Source: Brucella anthropi ATCC 49188 (lineage in GTDB: Bacteria > Pseudomonadota > Alphaproteobacteria > Rhizobiales > Rhizobiaceae). From it: a stretch of 64,000 nt of DNA. Within the stretch, counting starts at the first letter, position 1, and every line of letters starts with the position of its first letter. Location: NCBI RefSeq assembly GCF_000017405.1, contig NC_009668.1:460001-524000 (forward strand). Direction: 5' to 3'. The notes below the pieces were generated by a model. The model did no database searches. It was not told the origin of the DNA and saw only the letters and a program-made list of their open reading frames with translations. The position numbers were made by a program, and so were the translations under genes. Shown here one piece after another: positions 37,520 to 46,803 of the stretch.

Positions 37520-37936
37520 ATGGCCGACTACTTCACCCATTTCTCCTGCCTGCTCGACGTGGGCAGCCCCGAGAACGCCGCCCGCGCGCTTGATCTCTAC
37601 AACGCGCTGGCGCGCGAAAACGCCGCCGAAGATCCGCCCTCGGACGGCTTCATGCTTTCGATCCAGCCCGAACATGGCGGCACCCAGCTCTGGATGCGCG
37701 ATGACGGCACCGGCGATCCCGAGCATGTCATCCAGTTCGTCAAACGCTGTGCCGCCGCGTTCGGCCTGACCGGGCTATGGGGGATGCAATACGCCAATAC
37801 CTGCTCACGTCCGAGAATCGACGGGTTCGGGGGCGGCGCGCATGTCCTCGACCTCGCCACCGGCGAGACGGTGGACTGGATCTACACCGACGGTTGGCTT
37901 TCCACCGTTCTGGACGGGGGCGACCCCAATGCCTGA
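37520..37936 (+). CDS. Hypothetical ICE accessory protein
   Basis: A 138-residue protein, MADYFTHFSCLLDVGSPENA, then ALDLYNALARENAAEDPPSD and HVLDLATGETVDWIYTDGWL. It looks like a small alpha/beta domain. No motif I can assign. The start is set by AGGAG 6 bp before the ATG. The stop overlaps the next gene by 8 bp. Similar proteins recur in alphaproteobacterial ICE accessory regions. Confidence 0.75.
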   Translation: MADYFTHFSCLLDVGSPENAARALDLYNALARENAAEDPPSDGFMLSIQPEHGGTQLWMRDDGTGDPEHVIQFVKRCAAAFGLTGLWGMQYANTCSRPRIDGFGGGAHVLDLATGETVDWIYTDGWLSTVLDGGDPNA

Positions 37937-38573
37937 CGTCATCGAAACCACGGTCTATCGGCTCGACGAGCTTTCCGAAGCCGCGAAAGACAATGCCCGC
38001 GCCTGGTATCGCGAGGGCGGCTTCGACTACGATTGGTACGATGCCGTCTATGAGGATTTCCGGCGGATCGCGGACATCCTCGGCATCCGCATCAAGAGCC
38101 GCACCGTCCGCCTCATGGGCGGCGGCGTGCGACAAGAGCCTTGCATCTGGTTTACGGGCTTCTGGTCGCAGGGCGATGGCGCCGCGTTCGAAGGCCACTA
38201 TTCCTATCGCAAAGGCACGGCGGCGGAAATCCGTACCTATGCGCCGAAGGATGTGGAGCTGCACCGCATCGCGGATGCCCTGCACCAGGCGCAACGCCGC
38301 AACTTCTACCAGTTGACCGCCGAGGCGACCCATCGGGGGCGATACTATCACGAATACTGCATGGCGATCTCGGTCACCCGCGACAGCCCGACCTGGCAGG
38401 ACATGACCGCCGATGCCGAGGAGACCGTCATGGAGGCATTGCGCGATCTCGCCCGTTGGCTTTATCGCCAGCTTGAGCGCGAATACGACTACCTGACTTC
38501 GGATGAGGCGGTCGATGAGGCCATCGTTGCCAACGAATACAGCTTCACAGTTGATGGAAAGCGCTTCGGCTGA
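37929..38573 (+). CDS. Hypothetical protein
   Basis: A 214-residue protein (MPDVIETTVYRLDELSEAAK). The first part has ARAWYREGGFDYDWYDAVYE, the centre VRQEPCIWFTGFWSQGDGAAF and the C-terminal part helices rich in Tyr, Arg and Asp. The pattern recalls uncharacterised phage and plasmid proteins; I cannot name a function. It starts inside the previous gene, so it is translationally coupled. The next gene is convergent, 17 bp away. Confidence 0.72.
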   Translation: MPDVIETTVYRLDELSEAAKDNARAWYREGGFDYDWYDAVYEDFRRIADILGIRIKSRTVRLMGGGVRQEPCIWFTGFWSQGDGAAFEGHYSYRKGTAAEIRTYAPKDVELHRIADALHQAQRRNFYQLTAEATHRGRYYHEYCMAISVTRDSPTWQDMTADAEETVMEALRDLARWLYRQLEREYDYLTSDEAVDEAIVANEYSFTVDGKRFG

Positions 38574-38590
38574 AACCCTTCTGCGCTGCC

Positions 38591-38974
38591 TCACAGAACC
38601 GACAGCAGGTCCGTCCGTGAGAAGTCGTCGCCGACGAAGAGCAACGGGCAGCCGCGTTCGCTGGCGACCTCATAGGCGAAGCAATCCCCGTAGTTGAGTC
38701 CGGCGGGATGAACGCCCTTGCCCCAGCGGGCATAGGCTTCGGCGATCCTGCGTGCCGAGGCTTCAGTGACGGAGACCACCTCGAACCCAAGGCCCTCGAC
38801 CAGGGCGGCGATCTCTTCACCGACATTGCGCCGCCCGGCGACGATCAGCGCCTCGGCCACTGTTCCGGCCGAGATCAGCAGGCCGTCTGCCGCCTCGATC
38901 GCCACCATGCAGGTCTCGGCCTGCGGCTCGTCCAGCACGATGGCCATCAGCGCCGAGGTATCGACGGCGATCAT
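38591..38974 (-). CDS. vapC: VapC-type PIN-domain toxin
   Basis: A 127-residue PIN-domain ribonuclease. The acidic site is visible: D5 in MIAVDTSALMAI, Glu in SAGTVAEALIV (about 41), Asp in NYGDCFAYEVA (about 97) and Asp in LLFVGDDFSRTD (about 115). VapC toxins cleave tRNA or rRNA. Its ATG overlaps the stop of the upstream antitoxin frame (ATGA). That antitoxin frame has an internal stop, so the toxin may be poorly translated or poorly neutralised. Confidence 0.9.
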   Translation of the reverse strand: MIAVDTSALMAIVLDEPQAETCMVAIEAADGLLISAGTVAEALIVAGRRNVGEEIAALVEGLGFEVVSVTEASARRIAEAYARWGKGVHPAGLNYGDCFAYEVASERGCPLLFVGDDFSRTDLLSVL

Positions 38975-39228
38975 GCCGGCATCCCGTCATCCCCGTAGAG
39001 GAAATCCTGGCTGCGCGCGGCAGCCGCGCCGGGCAATGCCTTGCCCCGCGCCGTGGCCCGGACCCGCTACATCAGCGCGCGCCGGCCTTTCGGGGTCGCC
39101 ACCACGGCAACCGGCACGAGGCGGGCGACCTCGTGGCCCCGCCGCGTCAGGATCACCTCGTCGCCGGCTTCGGCCCGCTTCACCAGTTCGGTGAGCTGCC
39201 CCTTCGCCTCGGTGACAGAAACCCTCAT
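38971..39228 (-). pseudogene. Phd/VapB-type antitoxin gene with internal amber stop
   Basis: The ATG at 39228 starts MRVSVTEAKGQLTELVKRAE, a Phd/YefM-type antitoxin DNA-binding domain, and reads to codon 53. Codon 54 is TAG (39067-39069). The same frame continues for 31 sense codons (to AARSQDFLYGDDGMPA) and ends overlapping the vapC ATG. The toxin-binding C-terminus is therefore cut off unless the stop is read through. The intact downstream frame and preserved ATGA junction point to a recent point mutation. Confidence 0.75.
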
Positions 39229-39304
39229 CGCATATCACTCCAGATGTTCTCCGCTATTCTGCACAAGATGGTCCAGATAATGGTCCACTTCAAGCCCCCA
39301 GAGC

Positions 39305-39380
39305 GAAAGGAGGGCCGGGAACAGGTGCCCCCGGACGGGTTGAGAGAGGGTCGTCCGGCAGGTGCCCCTTTCCCTCTCGG
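39305..39380 (+). promoter_or_regulatory. Structured 5' leader of the antirestriction gene
   Basis: GAAAGG (39305-39310) pairs with CCTTTC (39367-39372), and inside CCGGACG (39331-39337) pairs with CGTCCGG (39352-39358). CTCGGAG precedes the ATG at 39390. The inner strand CGGACGGGTTGAGAG resembles family 1, so it is probably a divergent relative. Confidence 0.5.
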
Positions 39381-39389
39381 AGACCGATC

Positions 39390-39812
39390 ATGGCTTTGCC
39401 CGAACTTGCTTCCCAATCCGCAATCCGCGTCCCCGACGAGCGCCGCATGGACTTCCTGCCGCGCCTTTTTGGCCGGCGCCTGCTCATCATCGGCGAGCAT
39501 ACCGTCTTTCGCTTCATGGAGATACTCAGCCCCGGCGATTACGGCGGCGGGCTCTGGGATTTCTACGAACGCGCCGGCCAGCCGCTCTATCTCGCGCCGA
39601 CCTCAAAGCCCCGTTGCCGCCTGTTCTGCGAAGGCAACGGCTTCGAGGGCGAGGTCTCAAGCGATGCCGCCGGGATCATCGCCACGCTCTTCGCCTTCTC
39701 GCATCTTTCCTTCCGCTACGATGACGACGAACTCGCCGAGGGCTATGGTCGCCTCTACGAGCATGCCGCCGATCACGCGGAGGCGGCGGCGATTTTCCAG
39801 GCCATCGACTGA
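39390..39812 (+). CDS. KlcA/ArdB-type antirestriction protein
   Basis: A 140-residue protein matching the ArdB/KlcA pattern: VPDERRMDFLPRLFGRRLLI, then HTVFRFMEILSPGDYGGGLW and DFYERAGQPLYLAP. ArdB-type proteins block type I restriction without mimicking DNA in the way ArdA does. Length is normal for the family. It is preceded by a structured leader and adds a second anti-restriction function besides ArdC. Such genes are usually expressed early on entry into a recipient. Confidence 0.88.
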   Translation: MALPELASQSAIRVPDERRMDFLPRLFGRRLLIIGEHTVFRFMEILSPGDYGGGLWDFYERAGQPLYLAPTSKPRCRLFCEGNGFEGEVSSDAAGIIATLFAFSHLSFRYDDDELAEGYGRLYEHAADHAEAAAIFQAID

Positions 39813-39878
39813 AACCCACAAGCGCCCAGCCTGACGGTCGGGCGCTTGTTTCATGCCTGCTTTCGCCACGGCTTCAGA

Positions 39879-39962
39879 GCGAGAGATGGGCCGGAAGGGG
39901 TTTGAGCCGGTGCGGTCGAGAGAGAGCGCTGCCCGGCTTGATCCTGACTTGCTCTCCCGAGG
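39879..39962 (+). promoter_or_regulatory. Structured 5' leader of the methylase/helicase gene (leader family 2)
   Basis: GAGAG (39881-39885) pairs with CTCTC (39952-39956). Inside, AGCCGG (39905-39910) pairs with CCGGCT (39933-39938). A GAGGA ribosome site (39958-39962) precedes ATG 39971. The first 14 bases (GAGAGATGGGCCGG) match the leader of the gene at 35477 with one change. Confidence 0.55.
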
Positions 39963-39970
39963 AATCCCCG

Positions 39971-42900
39971 ATGAACATGATTTCCGCATCCGCGGCGGCA
40001 TCCGCCACCGCGCCGCTTCCGTTCGACCATGACGCTGAGACCGCGGCCTGCGTTTTCACCGCTGCCGGTCTGCTGCTGCCGCATCTGGAACGCGGTCAGC
40101 GTGTCGACGCCGCCACGCTGCGCGGCGCCATGGAGGCCGCCTTCGGCACGTCCGATGCCGCCGGCGCTTGGGACTGGAAGACCGCCTATGATGCCTGCGA
40201 GGCGGCGACCGTCCTCTTCCTGCGCAAATACGGCAATGCACTTTTCCGCAAAGCCGGGTCTCCGTCGGCAATCCTGCCGCAGCTTACGAAAATTGCCGGG
40301 CTCCTGCCGACCCACACCCGGCGTTCCGAGGAAGCGCAGACCTTCCAGCAGTTCTCCACCCCGATCCCTCTCGGCTTCGCTGCGGTGACGGCGGCGGCGA
40401 TCACGCACGCCGACCGCGTGCTGGAGCCCTCGGCCGGCACCGGGCTCCTCGCCATCCTGGCCGAGATCGCCGGCGGTGCGCTGCTCGTCAACGAACTGGC
40501 CGAGGTCCGCGCCGGCCTGCTTTCCTCCCTCTTTCCGGCCCTGTCCATCACCCGCTTCGACGCCGCCCAGATCGACGATCATCTCGATCCCGGCCTGATC
40601 CCGACAGTGGTGCTGATGAACCCGCCGTTCTCGGTCATGGCCCATGTCGAGGGCCGCGTGGCTGATGCCGCCTTCCGCCATGTCGCCTCGACGCTGGCGC
40701 GCCTTGCGCCCGGCGGGCGGCTCGTCACCATCACCGGCGCGAGCTTCGCCCCCGACAATCCGGCCTGGACGGCTAACTGGAAACGGCTGCAGGAGCGCGG
40801 CCGCGTGGTCTTCTCGGCCGTCATCGATGGATCGGTCTATGCCAAGCACGGCACCACCATCGACACGCGGCTGACCGTCATCGACAAGCTGCCCGCCGAA
40901 GACCCGGCGGTGTTCCCGGCAGCGCCCGGTGTGGCGTCGGATGTTGCCACCCTGATGGGCTGGCTGGCGGAGCAACTTCCGGCCAGGCTTCCCGTCGATC
41001 CCGGCCTGGCCGTGCCGGTGGCACGACCGACCGCGCCGCGCACCGTGCGCGGCTATGTCAACCGCGCCGCGCGATCCGCGCCCGACGCGCCCCTTGCGGA
41101 ACCGGAGGCCGTGCCGGTCGCCTACGAGATCGTGGATTGGGAACCGGCCGAGGGCGGCCGCCTCTCCGACGCGATCTACGAGGAATACGGTCTTCAGACC
41201 ATCCGCATCGCCGGGGCGCAGGCGCATCCGACCCAGCTCGTGCAGTCGGCCTCGATGGCGAGCATCGCGCCGCCGAAGCCGAGCTATCGTCCGGTGCTGC
41301 CCAAAGACATTCTCGGCAGGCTGTCCGAGGCGCAGTTGGAGACGGTGATCTATGCCGGCGAGGCCCATATGGGATTCCTCGCCGGGGCTTGGACGGTGGA
41401 CGACACGCTCGACAATCTTGCTGCCACGCCGGAGGACGCCAAGGGCGCCGTCCGCTTCCGCCAAGGGTTCATGGTCGGCGATGGCACCGGCGTCGGCAAG
41501 GGCCGGGAATCCGCAGCGATCATCCTCGACAACTGGATGCAGGGGCGGCGCAAGGCGGTCTGGATCTCGAAGTCCGACAAGCTGCTGGAGGATGCGCAGC
41601 GCGACTGGTCGGCGCTTGGCATGGAGCGGCTGCTGGTCACGCCGCTGTCGCGATTCCCGCAAGGCGCAAAGATCACCCTGAACGAAGGCATCCTATTTCT
41701 AACCTATGCCACGCTGCGCTCCGACGACCGCGGAGAAAGGATTTCCAGGGTCAGGCAGATCGTCGAATGGTTGGGTTCCGACTTCGATGGAGTGGTGATT
41801 TTCGACGAGGCGCACGCAATGGCCAATGCCGCAGGAGGCAAGGGAGAACGCGGCGATGTCGCCGCCAGCCAGCAGGGCCGTGCCGGGCTGCGCCTCCAGC
41901 ACGCCCTGCCGCAGGCCCGCGTGGTCTATGTCTCGGCCACCGGCGCCACCACCGTCCACAATCTCGCCTATGCGCAGCGGCTCGGTCTCTGGGGCGGCGA
42001 GGATTTCCCATTCTCGACCAGGGCGGAGTTCGTCGAGGCGATCGAGGCCGGCGGCGTCGCGGCGATGGAGGTGCTGGCGCGCGACCTGCGGGCGCTTGGC
42101 CTCTACACCGCCCGCTCGCTGTCCTTCAAAGGCGTGGAATACGAGTTGCTCGACCACGAACTGACCCCTGAACAGGTCCGCATCTACGACAGCTATGCCG
42201 ATGCCTTCGCCATCATCCATAACAATCTCGATGCGGCGATGCAGGCCGCCAACATCACCGGCGGCGAGGGCGGGTCCGGCACGCTGAACCGGCAGGCCAA
42301 GTCCGCCGCCCGCTCGGCCTTTGAGAGCGCCAAGCAGAGGTTCTTCGGGCACCTGTTGACGTCGATGAAAACCCCGACGCTGATCCGGTCCATCACGGCC
42401 GATCTGGAAGCGGGACATTCTTCCGTCATCCAGATCGTCTCGACCGGCGAGGCGCTGATGGAACGGCGGCTGGCAGAGATCCCCACCGAGGAATGGGGCG
42501 ATCTGAAAATGGACCTGTCGCCGCGCGAGTATGTCCTAGACTACCTCGCTCATTCCTTCCCGGTGCAGCTTTATGAGCCGTTCACGGATTCGGAGGGCAA
42601 CCTGTCGTCGCGCCCGGTCTATCGTGATGGCCAGCCGGTCGAGAGCCGCGAGGCCGCGGCCCGGCGCGACGAGATGATCGCCAACCTCGCCAGCTTGCCG
42701 CCGGTTCCCGGCGCGCTCGACCAGATCATCCAGCATTTCGGCACCGACACGGTGGCGGAGGTCACGGGCCGCTCGCGTCGTATCGTCCGCAAGCGCGGCG
42801 GCGGCGTTACCATCGACCGGCTCGTCGTGGAAAGTCGCGCCGGTTCGGCCAACCTGGCCGAGACGCAAGCCTTCATGGACGATCAGAAGCGGGTGCTGGT

Positions 42901-44326
42901 GTTCTCCGATGCCGGCGGCACCGGGCGCAGCTATCACGCCGAACTGTCAGCGAAGAACACCCGGCTGCGCGTCCATTACCTGCTCGAAGCCGGCTGGAAG
43001 GCGGACGCCGCCATCCAGGGCCTTGGCCGGACGCATCGCACCAATCAGGCGCAGCCGCCGCTGTTCCGGCCGATCTCGACCAATGTGAAAGCCGAGAAGC
43101 GCTTCCTCAGCACGATTGCCCGCCGCCTCGACACTTTGGGCGCGATCACGCGCGGCCAGCGCCAGACCGGCGGCCAGGGCCTGTTCCGGCCCGAGGACAA
43201 TCTGGAAAGTCCCTACGCCCGCGACGCGCTGCGCCAGCTCTATCTCCTGCTGGTGCGCGGCAAGGTCGAGGGATGTTCGCTCGAACGCTTCGAATCCGCC
43301 ACCGGGTTGAAACTGATGGACGCGAACGGCATCAAGGACGAGCTGCCCGCCATCACGACTTTCTTGAACCGGCTGCTGGCGCTGACCGTCGAGCTTCAGG
43401 GCGTTCTCTTCAGCGCTTTCGAGCAGCTTCTGACCGCGCGGATCGAGGGCGCCATCGCGTCCGGCATCTATGACGCTGGGCTGGAGACGCTGCGCGCCGA
43501 GAGCTTCACCGTCACCGACCGTCAGGTGATCTACACCCATCCCCGCACCGGGGCCGAGACCAGCCTGCTGACGATCACCGAACGCAAGCGCAACCGGCCC
43601 GTCATGCTCGATGCCGCCCTAGCGGAACTCGACGATCCGCGCGCGAAGCTCCTGATCAACGGGCGCTCAGGCCGCGCGGCGGTGCAAATCCCCACCACCA
43701 GCGTCATGCTGGACGATGGCGAGATCGAGCGCCGCGTCAGGCTGATCCGGCCGATGGAAGCACACAATATCCCCATCAGGATGATGGGCGAGACCCATTG
43801 GGTCGAGGCCGACCGGGACGCATTCGCTGCGGCCTGGAATGCGGAACTTGCGGAGGTGCCGGAGTTCGCAGACAGCACCCTGCATATGGTGACGGGCTTG
43901 CTGCTGCCGATCTGGAAACGGCTGCCGAACGAGTCCACCCGCGTCTATCGCCTCCAGTCTGACGCGGGCGAGCGCATCATCGGCCGCAAGGTCTCCCCGG
44001 CCTGGGCCGCGAACGCGACCACGACCGGCATCGCGAAGGTCACGCCGAAGGATGCTTTCGCGGCGCTGATGGAAGGCCGGACGATCCTCGATCTCTCCGA
44101 GGGCCTCCAGCTTCGCCGGGTCCGCGTCATGGGGGTGAACCGCATCGAGCTTTCCGGCTTCACCGACACCATGCGCCAGCGTCTCACGGCATACGGCCTC
44201 TTCCACGAGATCATCTCCTGGAAGCTGCGCATGTTCGTGCCAGTCGATGCCAGCGGACCCGCCGTGCTGGCCAAGCTCTTCGACCGCTGGCCGGTCGAGC
44301 GCATCGGTGAACGGGAGGCAGCCTGA
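39971..44326 (+). CDS. Methyltransferase-like / Strawberry-notch-type helicase fusion
   Basis: A 1451-residue protein. Residues about 110-330 resemble an N6-adenine methyltransferase (LEPSAGTGLLAILAE, then VVLMNPPFSVMAHVEG). Residues about 470-720 form a superfamily 2 helicase (Walker A-like GDGTGVGKGRESAAIIL, DEAH-type VIFDEAHAMANA). A C-terminal helicase domain (about 960-1050; VFSDAGGTGRSYHAEL, QGLGRTHRTNQAQPPLF) is typical of Strawberry-notch family proteins. Such giants are frequent on alphaproteobacterial ICEs and phages. A role in protecting or remodelling incoming DNA is plausible but not shown. It overlaps the Toprim gene at the stop/start (shared A). Confidence 0.87.
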   Translation: MNMISASAAASATAPLPFDHDAETAACVFTAAGLLLPHLERGQRVDAATLRGAMEAAFGTSDAAGAWDWKTAYDACEAATVLFLRKYGNALFRKAGSPSAILPQLTKIAGLLPTHTRRSEEAQTFQQFSTPIPLGFAAVTAAAITHADRVLEPSAGTGLLAILAEIAGGALLVNELAEVRAGLLSSLFPALSITRFDAAQIDDHLDPGLIPTVVLMNPPFSVMAHVEGRVADAAFRHVASTLARLAPGGRLVTITGASFAPDNPAWTANWKRLQERGRVVFSAVIDGSVYAKHGTTIDTRLTVIDKLPAEDPAVFPAAPGVASDVATLMGWLAEQLPARLPVDPGLAVPVARPTAPRTVRGYVNRAARSAPDAPLAEPEAVPVAYEIVDWEPAEGGRLSDAIYEEYGLQTIRIAGAQAHPTQLVQSASMASIAPPKPSYRPVLPKDILGRLSEAQLETVIYAGEAHMGFLAGAWTVDDTLDNLAATPEDAKGAVRFRQGFMVGDGTGVGKGRESAAIILDNWMQGRRKAVWISKSDKLLEDAQRDWSALGMERLLVTPLSRFPQGAKITLNEGILFLTYATLRSDDRGERISRVRQIVEWLGSDFDGVVIFDEAHAMANAAGGKGERGDVAASQQGRAGLRLQHALPQARVVYVSATGATTVHNLAYAQRLGLWGGEDFPFSTRAEFVEAIEAGGVAAMEVLARDLRALGLYTARSLSFKGVEYELLDHELTPEQVRIYDSYADAFAIIHNNLDAAMQAANITGGEGGSGTLNRQAKSAARSAFESAKQRFFGHLLTSMKTPTLIRSITADLEAGHSSVIQIVSTGEALMERRLAEIPTEEWGDLKMDLSPREYVLDYLAHSFPVQLYEPFTDSEGNLSSRPVYRDGQPVESREAAARRDEMIANLASLPPVPGALDQIIQHFGTDTVAEVTGRSRRIVRKRGGGVTIDRLVVESRAGSANLAETQAFMDDQKRVLVFSDAGGTGRSYHAELSAKNTRLRVHYLLEAGWKADAAIQGLGRTHRTNQAQPPLFRPISTNVKAEKRFLSTIARRLDTLGAITRGQRQTGGQGLFRPEDNLESPYARDALRQLYLLLVRGKVEGCSLERFESATGLKLMDANGIKDELPAITTFLNRLLALTVELQGVLFSAFEQLLTARIEGAIASGIYDAGLETLRAESFTVTDRQVIYTHPRTGAETSLLTITERKRNRPVMLDAALAELDDPRAKLLINGRSGRAAVQIPTTSVMLDDGEIERRVRLIRPMEAHNIPIRMMGETHWVEADRDAFAAAWNAELAEVPEFADSTLHMVTGLLLPIWKRLPNESTRVYRLQSDAGERIIGRKVSPAWAANATTTGIAKVTPKDAFAALMEGRTILDLSEGLQLRRVRVMGVNRIELSGFTDTMRQRLTAYGLFHEIISWKLRMFVPVDASGPAVLAKLFDRWPVERIGEREAA

Positions 44327-45369
44327 TGCCGCGTCACGACGCCTTCGAACTGGCGACCCGTCTCGGCCGAGAGGCCGAGGCGGTCTGCCGCCACTATCTC
44401 TCGTCCGGCCACCGCGCCGGGCGATATTGGCTGGTCGGCGATGTGCAGAACACTCCTGGCCGCTCGATGTTCGTGCGCCTGACCGGCCCGGGTTCCGGCA
44501 AGGGCGCGGCGGGGAAATGGACCGACATGGCCACCGGGGAGCATGGCGATCTGCTCGACGTCATCCGCGAGGCGCTTGGCCTTGTCGACTTCAAGGACGT
44601 GGCCGAGGAAGCGCGCCGTTTCCTTGCCCTCCCGCATCCTGAACCGGAGAAGACGAGGACGCCGACCGGCAGCACATCCAGCAGCGTGCCCGGTTCGCCT
44701 GAAGCGTCGCGCCGCCTCTTCGCCATGGCGCAGCCGATCCACGGCACCCTTGCGGCGATCTACCTCAACGGGCGGGCGATCACCTCCCTCTCGGACACCA
44801 CCGCGCTGCGCTACCATCCGAGGTGCTACTATAGACCCGACGAGTCTTCACCCACCGAGATCCGGCCGGCACTCGTTGCCGCCGTCACCGATCTTGCGGG
44901 CCAGCAGACCGGCGCGCATCGCACCTGGCTCGCCCCGGACGGTTCCGGCAAGGCGGCTGTCGAAACACCGCGGCGGGCGATGGGCGTCTTTCTCGGGCAC
45001 GCTGTCCGCTTCGGAACCGCCGCTGAGGTTCTCGCCGCCGGCGAGGGCATCGAGACCGTGCTGTCGCCCCGTCAGGTTCTGCCCCGCATGCCGATGCTGG
45101 CGGCGCTTTCGGCCGCTCACCTCGCTGCCATCCTGTTCCCGCCGTCGCTGCGCCGGCTCTATGTCGTCAGGGATCGCGACCCGGCCGGGGACGGTGCAAG
45201 AGACGGCCTGGCCGCCAGAGCAGAGAGCCTCGGGATCGAGGCGATGTCGCTCACGCCGCTCAACGGCGATTTCAACGATGATCTGCGACGCCACGGCGCC
45301 GATGCCCTCCGGGCGCGTCTGAAGGATCAGCTTCATCCTGAAGACGTCCGCCGGTTCATGGAGAGGTGA
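44326..45369 (+). CDS. Toprim-domain primase-like protein
   Basis: A 347-residue protein. The N-terminal part (about 1-110) has RYWLVGDVQNTPGRSMFVRL and AAGKWTDMATGEHGDLLDVI, a primase-type fold common on ICEs. The Toprim core is at about 240-310 (AGEGIETVLSPRQ, then LYVVRDRDPAGDGARDGL) with the Glu and Asp residues in place. It is coupled to the helicase gene upstream. Such proteins may prime the transferred strand in the recipient. No zinc finger is visible. Confidence 0.85.
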   Translation: MPRHDAFELATRLGREAEAVCRHYLSSGHRAGRYWLVGDVQNTPGRSMFVRLTGPGSGKGAAGKWTDMATGEHGDLLDVIREALGLVDFKDVAEEARRFLALPHPEPEKTRTPTGSTSSSVPGSPEASRRLFAMAQPIHGTLAAIYLNGRAITSLSDTTALRYHPRCYYRPDESSPTEIRPALVAAVTDLAGQQTGAHRTWLAPDGSGKAAVETPRRAMGVFLGHAVRFGTAAEVLAAGEGIETVLSPRQVLPRMPMLAALSAAHLAAILFPPSLRRLYVVRDRDPAGDGARDGLAARAESLGIEAMSLTPLNGDFNDDLRRHGADALRARLKDQLHPEDVRRFMER

Positions 45370-45707
45370 GGTCGTGATCGGTCCCGGAGGCGCGGCCCAG
45401 CGTCATCCTCTGCCGGTTTCAGTCTTTCGCCATCGGCAGGTGCATCCATCGTCGGAGAGTCCCGCGCCCACGGCCTTCGGAGAGGGCGATCGGCGCACAA
45501 ACGGGCCGGGCAGGCAATGGCCGGGTTTGGACTATTTTCCGCCGGCGGGGACGAACCCCGCCTTTGCATCGCGAAAGTCAAAATAGCCCACCCCCGGCCA
45601 TCAAGGCCCTCGCGGAGCGGGCGAGGGCTGCCAACCCGTCCCGCCCGTGCGCTTCGACGCCTGCGAAGGCCGCGATGGGCGCGGTCTCCAGACGAAGGAC
45701 GCTCCCG
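45370..45707. other. Intergenic region upstream of the DUF2493 gene
   Basis: No gene is supported. A hairpin GGCGGGG-ACGAA-CCCCGCC followed by TTT (45544-45565) looks like a terminator for the upstream operon. Nearer the next ATG, CCGCG-ATGGG-CGCGG (45670-45684) is another short hairpin of the leader type seen elsewhere in this ICE. Confidence 0.45.
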
Positions 45708-46643
45708 ATGACGAACGAAACCTATTCCGCAGGCGACGAGCCGGTCCACACCTCCTCCCAGACCGATCACACCCTCACCGAACTCCAGCTCTACGGCTGG
45801 CGCCCGTTCCAGGACGAACCCGATCCGAGGCCGCTGCCCGAGGGCAACACCGTCGCCGCCGCCGTCACCGACATCTTCGACGCCCTCGTCGCGACGCTCG
45901 GCGACACCCGCTTAGAGCCCGACCTCGAAGAGCTGCTCTGGGGGACCGTCAATCTCTTCCACCGCGCCACCGGCCGGGTGGAGCGCGATCTCGACGACAA
46001 CGAGCAGGCGCAGCGCCGGCTTCAGCGGGAACAGGACGGCAGCGAGGTCAAGTCGGTCGAACTCGAACGCCTCACGGCCGAGGGGCAGACCCTGATCGAA
46101 CGGCGCGCCAGCATGGAACTCTTCCGCGACCTCGCGGCCGAGGCTTTCGAGCACCACACCGGCAGTGCCTGGCGGCCGCGCAGCGGCTCGATGGTCAACC
46201 ATCGCAACCTGACCGCCGCGATGATCGACAGCCGCGACTTCCTTGCCGCGAAGCGCCGGGCCGAGACCGAGGTGATGCTGCCCGCCGGCCCGAAGGTTGC
46301 CGTGACTGGCGGCGCGGACTTCAACGATCACCGCCTGATCTGGGCGAAGCTCGATCAGGTCCATGCCAAGCACCCCGAGATGGTGCTGCTGCACGGCGGG
46401 TCGCCGAAGGGAGCCGAACTGATCGCTTCCCGTTGGGCAGATCACCGCAAGGTGCCCCAGGTCGCCTTCCGGCCCGACTGGACCAAGCACGCCAAGGCGG
46501 CGCCGTTCAAGCGAAACGATGCCATGCTGGACGTGCTGCCGGTCGGCGTCCTCGTCTTCCCCGGCACCGGGATTCAGGAGAATCTCGCCGACAAGGCCCG
46601 CAAGCTCGGCATCCCGGTCATGAAGTTCGACGGCGGCGCGTAA
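45708..46643 (+). CDS. DUF2493 (YspA-like SLOG) domain protein
   Basis: A 311-residue protein. The N-terminal 180 residues are mostly helical and acidic (DNEQAQRRLQREQDGSEVKS). The C-terminal part (about 195-305) is the DUF2493 SLOG-superfamily domain: VAVTGGADFNDHRLIWAKLD, LLHGGSPKGAELIASRWADH, and VLVFPGTGIQENLADKARKL. SLOG domains bind nucleotides or nucleotide-derived ligands; this subgroup is common on ICEs with no known role. The start at 45708 is chosen because the frame upstream lies in leader. Confidence 0.85.
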   Translation: MTNETYSAGDEPVHTSSQTDHTLTELQLYGWRPFQDEPDPRPLPEGNTVAAAVTDIFDALVATLGDTRLEPDLEELLWGTVNLFHRATGRVERDLDDNEQAQRRLQREQDGSEVKSVELERLTAEGQTLIERRASMELFRDLAAEAFEHHTGSAWRPRSGSMVNHRNLTAAMIDSRDFLAAKRRAETEVMLPAGPKVAVTGGADFNDHRLIWAKLDQVHAKHPEMVLLHGGSPKGAELIASRWADHRKVPQVAFRPDWTKHAKAAPFKRNDAMLDVLPVGVLVFPGTGIQENLADKARKLGIPVMKFDGGA

Positions 46644-46803
46644 GCGCCGCCGCCTGGCGGCTTTCGGCCGCCGATACTTGACAAGATGCAAGGCCGCGCC
46701 TTTGATGGAACATCCTTGCAGAACCGGCGAAGCAGCATAGTCGCAGGCGGAGCGCATCTCCCGGCAGCCTGTCGTGATCCCCAACCGTTCTCTGGAGGTT
46801 TCC

